Below, piece after piece: positions 57,561 through 64,000 of a DNA stretch of 64,000 nucleotides. Position 1 is the first letter of the stretch, and every line of letters starts with the position of its first letter. The stretch spans positions 248,001 to 312,000 of the forward strand of contig NC_089182.1 of NCBI RefSeq assembly GCF_947507565.1. The letters are read 5' to 3'. The position numbers were made by a program, and so were the translations under genes. This DNA is from Oscarella lobularis (Eukaryota > Porifera > Homoscleromorpha > Homosclerophorida > Oscarellidae). The notes under the pieces were generated by a model. The model saw only the letters and a program-made list of their open reading frames with translations, was not told the DNA's origin and made no database searches.

Positions 57561-60292
57561 CGGCACTTCCTCGAGGGACGGGATCATTCTCCGTCTCGTC
57601 GCTCTCCGGCGTCGCGCCGCCCCCGTTGTCGTTCTGCTTCTTCGCGCCTTCGTCATCCTTTGGAGTTGACTCGAGAAGACTTTGCTTGAGAGCTAATTCA
57701 ATCTGTTCATCTTCGGTCATCTCCGTAACGGATTTGGATTCCAATTTCTCGTTCGTTCTACGAAAATATTTTGCGTGTTTCCATGATCTAGACGTACGTG
57801 TGTACCTTTTGCTTTTCATCTGCGGCGGTTTCTCCACGGATGGCTGGCAAATCGAGTCGACTCCAATTCGACAAGGTATTGTCACGGAATCGGATCTCTT
57901 CTTCAATTCCACCCCGTCGTCGGCGACCGTCACTTCGTAGCGTTTCACCAGCAGAATCAATATTCTATCAAGATTAAAAAATATCATCAATGCGCGTAGA
58001 AAAGCGTACCGCGGAAGACGACGGAAACTCTGACTGCGAATCGATCGCTTGCAACTACATTGAGGACAAGTTCGTTCGACGACTTCATCCTAAAAAATCT
58101 TTGTATAGGAGAAGATGCGTTCAGATATAAAATCGCGTACCTGGAAGTATCGTTCCAACATCAGCTGCAGTGACGGCTTCGGCAAGACATCCGGTTGGGG
58201 AATATCAAGAGAAAACGAATGGTAACTCTCCTCCAGCTCAGTCTCATATTTACACCTAAATTATTTAATTAATTAATTAATTATTAAGAAAGAGGAGACT
58301 TCTTACTCTTTGCACGTCGTTTTCGATTCAACGCAACTTTCAAAATTCAACGATATGGGAGAGCGCTGTTCTCCCTCCGTAACACTCCTCCCATTAACTC
58401 CTTTGACGTCCTCTTCGAGCCGACTTAGACATTCGGCTAAGAACTCGTGAGCATCCTGCGAAGTCAAATTCAAAAAATAAATTCAATATATATATTTAAT
58501 TTTTTATTCATGTGACTAATGACTGTTTCTTACGTGTTGGCTGTAGCCGGAAAATTTCGACGATCCCATTTCGAGGCATTTTTTAAATTCGGCGAGATGA
58601 ATGTTTTGAACGGTTTTGATTGCGCCCGTCTCGACGTCTCTCATAAGCCGGTACATGCACCTAGAAAGAAAAAAAAGAGAAAATGAAGAAAATTTCTCAA
58701 CCTCTGCCCCACGGAGGTTCTCACCCGTAAAAAGATTTACGATTGACCGCTCGAAGCAGCGCGTCGTTTGCCAAATCCATAGTAAACGCTTTGAGGCTCA
58801 GAAGGGCTTGAAGAATTGCATTCATATAACACGTGTTACCCAGATTAGTAAAACTATTAAAATATATAAATAATATCGAGATCTCCCCCCACCCCCCCAC
58901 CCACCCACCCTTTGTTTTCGTCGTCGTCGTCGTCTCGTCGATGAAGCCCAAGCGACGTCATCGCGGTATTCGTCTTCTGCGAGAGCGCCAACGCTCGATT
59001 CGACGCATCATCGAGAGGACGAAAACCCGGTTTCAGTTGTCCCCCGTCTGCTTTCGTCAATCCATCCATTAGGGACCTCGGAGGATGACGAAGCTTGGGC
59101 TCGGTCGCTTTGCTTACCAACGTCGCCGCCCGCGCCGAGAAGTGCGGCTTCCGTTTCGGCGTCGACGGTTGTTGCAAAATGTGACGTCGAGGCGGCGACG
59201 TCATCATATCTAATGTCAAGCTTTTATCGAAGGGAGACGCGTATCGTTCTCGATCTGCTTTATAGAATGATAATGGAGACGCTTTTTTGACGTTTTCTAG
59301 TAGTTCGGTTAGGTGACGACTCTATTTAGATCGTTTTCGTCTATTTACCGGGAGTCGTTGGTTCATGAGAAGTCAGAGGCTATAGAAAAAGGTCTCTAAT
59401 ATATATTATATATGAATAATGAGTGCTGTGGCGTACGTCGTCGGGAAGTGAATTAGTTTCATTTTCTTTTTCTTTACGCGGTGGAGATGGTCTTTTAGAC
59501 AAGGCACTCTATAGAAAACAAAAAAATGACCATACAGAAAGAAACATACACTGTACGTCGTTTCATTGTACCTCCGATTTATCCTGATGTACTCGTTTTC
59601 GTTGTTTGGAAGTCTGTAGAAAAGATTCGAAAATACCAATTGTTATGATTTCCAAAAACAGACATACGTCATCGTCCCTTGAAGACAAATCCGGCTTCTA
59701 AGATAAAAATATTTGATTGAAAGCACAAATCATAGACTAATTTAAATTATATTACCTTCAACTTTGATAGACTCAATCCGGCACGAAATCCAGTCACTAA
59801 TTAAAAAAATTAATTAACGAAATATTTCGTCGAAAAAATTGATTTCCAAACCGTCAATAAAAGCGTCCAAATCGTTCTCCATGATCGCAATCATAGCCTT
59901 CGAGAATCTCTTCACATCTCGATTGAACTTGTAGCGCTGGTCGCCCATGTGATTGGAAGCGACGCGGAAATATTGCCCGTCTTTCAAGAGGACGTAGAGG
60001 CTCAATTTCGCGTCGTCGAGTTGAACCGACTTGATATTGTCAGTTAGCTGGAAAAACAAAGCAAAAAAAACGAATAAATGGAGAAGAGATCTCCCGCTGC
60101 GCTGACCTGAAACGACTTTTCGATACGCGGCTGTGATCGTCGTGCGATGCACGTCGTGGTGAGATCGTCGCAAACGAGTTCGAGTTCGCCGAGATATGGA
60201 ACGACGCGATTCGCCGACGATCGCGATCCCGTGCGAACTTCGCCGCCAACGGAAAACTTCTCGAACGTCTTGCTGAAGTTCAGCGGTTTCAT
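57233..60292 (-). CDS. USP37: Ubiquitin-specific protease USP37-like
   Basis: USP37 is a cysteine deubiquitinase acting in the cell cycle. Start ATG 60292 gives MKPLNFSKTFEKF; the N-terminus forms the PH-like domain of USP37 (GELELVCDDLTTTCIARR, then LTDNIKSVQLDDAK...MENDLDAFIDGLEI). After a poorly conserved linker comes the catalytic domain: Cys box NLGNTCYMNAILQALLSL (about 58840-58790), DAHEFLAECLSRLEED (near 58445), zinc-like CPQCSCKRSIRSQSFRRLPR, LILLVKRYEV. Then follows a ubiquitin-interacting motif (EDEQIELALKQSLLES). The His box is DLVSVVSHLGE...GHYVADIYDVAKDAW. The last exon encodes GSCGYIFFFAQR, with TAA at 57233-57235; it is short and ends soon after the fold, as expected. Catalytic Cys and His are present. 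The gene lies 121 bases from the stop codon of CNOT2 on the same strand. Confidence 0.93.
58265..58283. repeat. (TTAA)n run in a USP37 intron
   Basis: About four to five TTAA units lie in a short intron of the catalytic domain. Confidence 0.8.
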
Positions 60293-60413
60293 CGTCGCGT
60301 AGAACGAACAAGATGGGCGAAATTCCTGCCTAAAGGACGAAGAAGCGTGCGCGGGCAAAAAAGGCGGGAAGGACGCAAGATCCCGGATTCAAACAAATAA
60401 TAAACAACGAAAA

Positions 60414-63400
60414 TCACGGAACGCCGACGGGAGTCATCGCGCTAAACGTCGGCAATATGGGTCGCTCTTCGAGTTTGTCGTACTGCAAGTGAAACTCCTT
60501 CTGAACTTTTCGCCACGAATTGACGTCAAAGAAGCAGTATCTTCCCTGTTCGTACGTGTGGGTTTTGACCGTCGGTTCGGCACCTTGCACGTGCGTCACC
60601 CACGCTCGCTCTTCCTTGTGATACCTCCACTCTCGTTGATATCTAAATATGGTTTATCAGAGGCGGGGATCCGAGGGGGTGGGGCTTTACAGTTCTGCAG
60701 CAGCCGCTAATTGCATTAGATCGCCACCGCTGCTATAGTAGAGATAGAAGAGTAGATCTTCTCCATAACGATTCAGCTTGAGACCAGCCAACTAATATAT
60801 GCAGAGTATTAATCTCAATAAAAATGCCAGTAACCATCACACCTTGTCTCTGATAAAAGCGCTTGTAAGGTATTCTGGTGGCACGGTGTAGTCTAGAAAA
60901 TATCACTGTAATTACTACAGTATTAGTATATACAATTGACGTGTATAAATACTACATTTTCGCGTACGTGGTGCTGTGTGTACTCTATTGTTCTTACCAA
61001 CATCTTGAGGTCTTAGTGGAGCTTCGGCGAATGGTGATGCAAACATTGTATATAGACTCCTAAAAAATCAAGTCAAAAAGGAGAAAAACAACACGCTTTT
61101 GATTCCGTACTCGGCAGAATTCAGATTAAGTCCCAAAGTAGTCAAATCGCTGCGAAGAAATTAAACCGTTAATTAAATATTCATTGGGTATTCTCTCTTT
61201 ACCTTCCCAAGGCCAGCGCTACGAGATTATGATCCGTTTCGGCAGCCCGAATAAACGTCAGCAAACCCAACATGCCAAACTGATCACTCAGCATCCCAGC
61301 AGGCAAACTAATAGCCCCTAAAAAGAAAGGACTCTAAACGAATTTCCGCACGCACACAGAGACCCTCTTACCTGGCGCCTGTTTCAAAGATTGCTGTTGC
61401 TGCGGCGGCGGCTGCTGCTGTGGCTGCTGCAACTGCTGAGAACTTGATTGAGGCGGAAGCTGCAATTGCTGGCCCAAGCCGGACTGATGGAGTTGAGATT
61501 GTAATGAAGACGGCTGCGACGTTGGCTTCACTGATGCTGGCTTCTGCCCAATAACTCCACCAACTGGCGGCGGTCTTAATCAATAAATCAATAATGAAGA
61601 AATTGATTACGTCGTCATATGTACCTGTTTGGCAGCTCAAAAGATGATACTGGTTTCGTGTCTAGAAAAACGTATGAAACCCATTGTTTTTAAAATAAAA
61701 GCATATTGTTTTTTCTCAAACCGGCGAAAGCCGTTGACAAGGTCGAGGGCACCTTGAAGAAAGCCCACTATAGGAACTCCAGTCCACAGAAAAAAATAGA
61801 ACTCACTTGAAATGGAACGCGAGTCGTTTCCGTCGTGGAAAGCGTCGTTTCGGTGCTACTCGTTTCTATGGAGTCAAGCGGGTGCCGGCACGTTTGTTTT
61901 TATCAGGAGACAGATGTACCTGTCGTTCTGCTACCAGGAAGAGCCGGGAAGTCTTCGTTGTGCATTTGGAATTCTTGAGGCTGTTCAGGCGGTCTCGTCA
62001 CAAAGCCAGCTATGAAGTAAAAATCACTTATCAATAATCTATACAAAGATTTTCAATCTTACCATAGCTGCTGTTTCTTGATGATGGAGTCAAAGCTGAT
62101 GATGATCCGGAGCCCATTAGTCCTGCAGCTCGATTTAACGCCGGAAAATCCGCCGGATTAAGATGACTCGGCGAGCCCGGATCCCTGCCTGAACAAACCA
62201 GAAAGAAATAGAATTAAAATCTAGACAAGAAACGCTACATACTAAGACCCGGAAGACCTGGACTCATCATTCCCTAAGAATAACGTCATCAATCAACATA
62301 GAAGAGTCATATAATCCATTGAAAATTACCTGACTTTGGCGTCCCTGGGAGATACCATAAAAGGCCAGCGATGAGCTTCCACCTGATCCAAAACGACCCG
62401 ATTGTGATTCAGCCCTAAGGAAGTATCACTATAATAATAACTAGCTATTAAATTCTTACAGTTGAATGTGATTAGGACGGTTTGGTCTTGAAGTGGCGGC
62501 TGTCATTCCGCCCATCATTCCAACGCCCTGTCTCTGCTGACCAGGAGCAACTCCCAGCGATCCTTGAGAAAGAAGCCCGTGCTGTCCCATCCCAAAAGGA
62601 TTTCGACTACAGCAAAAAATTATAACTATATAATACAATAAATAAATAAAGAGAACTTTGCTGCTGGCGATCCAGGAGCCATAGGCGGAGCACCACTTCC
62701 TGTCAAACCAGTCAGATTTCCAGAACTTCCGGAAAGAGAGGGCCCAGGTGCGAAACCTCGACCAGGAAACTAAGCAAGAAGAACATAAGAGAATACTACA
62801 ACTTTAAATAACAGTGGTTAATTGAACCTGAGATCTCATTCCGCCTGATCCAGCTAAGGAAAGACCTTGAATTAGAATATACAATACACTAAAGATAAAT
62901 AAATAAATATACCTGAATTGTAAAATCCGCCTGGAGCAGCCTGTGACCCTGCTGTTACTCCATACATACTTCCCATTCGAAGCTAGAAAAAAAAATCAAA
63001 TACAAACTCATCTATGTTTACCTTTTCCTTGCTATAGTACCTCCTTCTCTCGTTGACTGAAACCGGACTGATTAAAATATCCGGGCATTCCCGAAAGCCC
63101 GAGCTCTTCGTCTCCTTCGTCTCCCAATCCCCCTCCCTACACGAAAACGCGTCTCTTATCTTTCGTCGAAAAACTAGCTAGTCACGTCTATGCTTATTTT
63201 TCGCCTGTACGCTATTTCTTACCGGTTTTCTCATACCGCCTAAGCCTAGAGAGAGAAAAAAACCCCGTAGTTCTATTTATCCTGCATTAGGAATGCTTGG
63301 TTTACCTGATGAGTGCACGTCTGGATGCGTTCGCGACGGATTAGGAAATCTAGAGAGGAACGGGTGGGTAACGGCACCTTTTCTGCTACGTTTTCTTACG

Positions 63401-63446
63401 GATTGAAACCAGGAAAGCCTTCGCTTAGGTTTCTATAGCCTGCCAT
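60414..63446 (-). CDS. CNOT2: CCR4-NOT complex subunit 2
   Basis: CNOT2 is a structural subunit of the CCR4-NOT deadenylase, pairing with CNOT3 to bind CNOT1. Start ATG 63446 gives MAGYRNLSEGFPGFNP. The N-terminal half is a disordered Gly/Ser/Pro/Gln region over many tiny exons (for example NPFGMGQHGLLSQGSLG, FPGRGFAPGPSLSGSSG), with NPADFPALNRA near 62140 and a Gln-rich run near 61400. The conserved C-terminus reads SDQFGMLGLLTFIRAAETD, DLTTLGLNLNSAE, FASPFAEAPLRPQD, PPEYLTSAFIRDK, LNRYGEDLLFYLYYSSGGDL and then the NOT-box WRYHKEERAWVTHV, YEQGRYCFFDVNSWRKV, KEFHLQYDKLEERP. It ends TPVGVP at TGA 60414-60416. It is divergent from the gene at the right edge, only 83 bases between start codons. 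Confidence 0.95.
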
Positions 63447-63529
63447 GGCGTTGTGAATCTTTTGTTTCTTTCTGGCGCATGCGTTCTGCTAACACAACTC
63501 GCGTGATGTAGGCGTGGCGTATTTGGAAC
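63447..63529. promoter_or_regulatory. Very short divergent promoter between CNOT2 and the right-edge gene
   Basis: Only 83 bases separate the opposed start codons, so 5' UTRs and promoter elements of the two genes must overlap or be extremely short, unless the right-hand gene uses another start. Confidence 0.4.
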
Positions 63530-64000
63530 ATGATCACCGTCTTCTTCTTCTTGATTCATTTGCACGTTATCGGAGTCGACTCTGGTTGCTCGTTTACAGC
63601 AGAATCGTGTGACTATTCGCCTTTCTTTTCCGCCTTGGGACGAGTTCTTACGCCTAACAGCATCGAATTTCAGCAAATTATACCTTCGGTTTCTGGATGC
63701 CATGGAAGAAAAAACGGATGCTGCTCCACCAAATTCAGATACTGCAACTGTTCCAATTAAAATCGTGTGATAAGAACTCTTACAAACCTTTGTGCAAGAA
63801 CACGACTTGGAGCAATTGGAGAGCGTGTCACAGTTGCAAGCAAACAAGATCAATGAATTTATCATCAGCATGCTTTGACTCATCCTACTCTAATAGAAGC
63901 GGAATAGTGGAATCAGATGACACTCTCTTGACCATACGAAATGTCACAGACTTTGATTTGTATCAGAAAAGCTTGTCGTGTCCGCAAACAGTAGATTGGC
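63530..64000 (+). CDS. Secreted or receptor protein with thrombospondin-like Cys/Trp motif, 5' part
   Basis: ATG 63530 opens a signal peptide (MITVFFFLIHLHVIGVDSG) followed by SCDYSPFFSALGRVL. A 50-nt intron (63689-63738, GTTTCTGG to ATTCAG) joins in phase 0 to ILQLFQLKSCDKNSYKPLCK. Then comes NTTWSNWRACHSCKQTRSM, which has the W-x-x-W-x-x-C spacing of a thrombospondin type 1 repeat, and TIRNVTDFDLYQKS. The frame is open at the window edge, so the gene continues. Without the intron the first frame stops at about 63758. Extracellular location is likely; no family is assigned. Confidence 0.6.

Overview
The window looks like nuclear DNA of an early-branching animal, most plausibly a sponge. Genes are dense and cut by many small GT-AG introns, often 45-80 bases. 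They include animal-specific families (TGF-beta type I receptor, adhesion GPCR, LAR-like ectodomain, Trio/kalirin-type GEF) and none of the spacing of a vertebrate genome. The sponge assignment is an inference from gene content and compactness; no ribosomal or mitochondrial marker is present to confirm it.

Layout, left to right: 3' end of a synaptotagmin-like C2 gene; MCM8 (+); a Rab-like small GTPase (-); a PHF20-like Tudor/zinc-finger gene (+); GLRX5 (+); BORCS5 (-); an FN3 receptor with a LAR-type membrane-proximal region but no phosphatase (+); UBA5 (-); an 18.5-kb Trio/kalirin-like giant gene (+); an RCC1-propeller gene (-); LIG4 (+); an adhesion GPCR with a LamG-like N-terminus (+); a 0.7-kb inverted-repeat mobile element; a TGF-beta/activin type I receptor (+); about 4 kb of gene-poor, repeat-like DNA; two tandem secreted IGFBP/VWC/MAM genes (-) with a decayed USP37 3' end between them; USP37 (-); CNOT2 (-); and the 5' end of a secreted protein gene (+) running off the right edge.

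Most genes are conserved housekeeping functions: DNA repair (MCM8, LIG4), Fe-S delivery (GLRX5), UFMylation (UBA5), lysosome positioning (BORCS5), deubiquitination (USP37) and mRNA decay (CNOT2). They sit in alternating head-to-head and tail-to-tail pairs with gaps often under 250 bases, so several promoters are probably bidirectional. There is no operon logic and no evidence that neighbours act together.

The most unusual object is the giant Trio-like gene. It carries a five-SH3 array between its two GEF modules and ends in two successive Ig-FN3-kinase cassettes. Trio and kalirin have a single terminal kinase, and tandem kinases are known from obscurin/UNC-89 and SPEG. The first kinase has DFS in place of DFG, and the second has lost the catalytic Asp. 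Other notable observations are the phosphatase-less LAR-like receptor, the tandem duplication that left a USP37 relic, and the inverted-repeat element with perfect 32-base ends. I recognised no tRNA, rRNA, snRNA or CRISPR array. Exon boundaries were read by eye and gene ends are given from start to stop codon, without UTRs.
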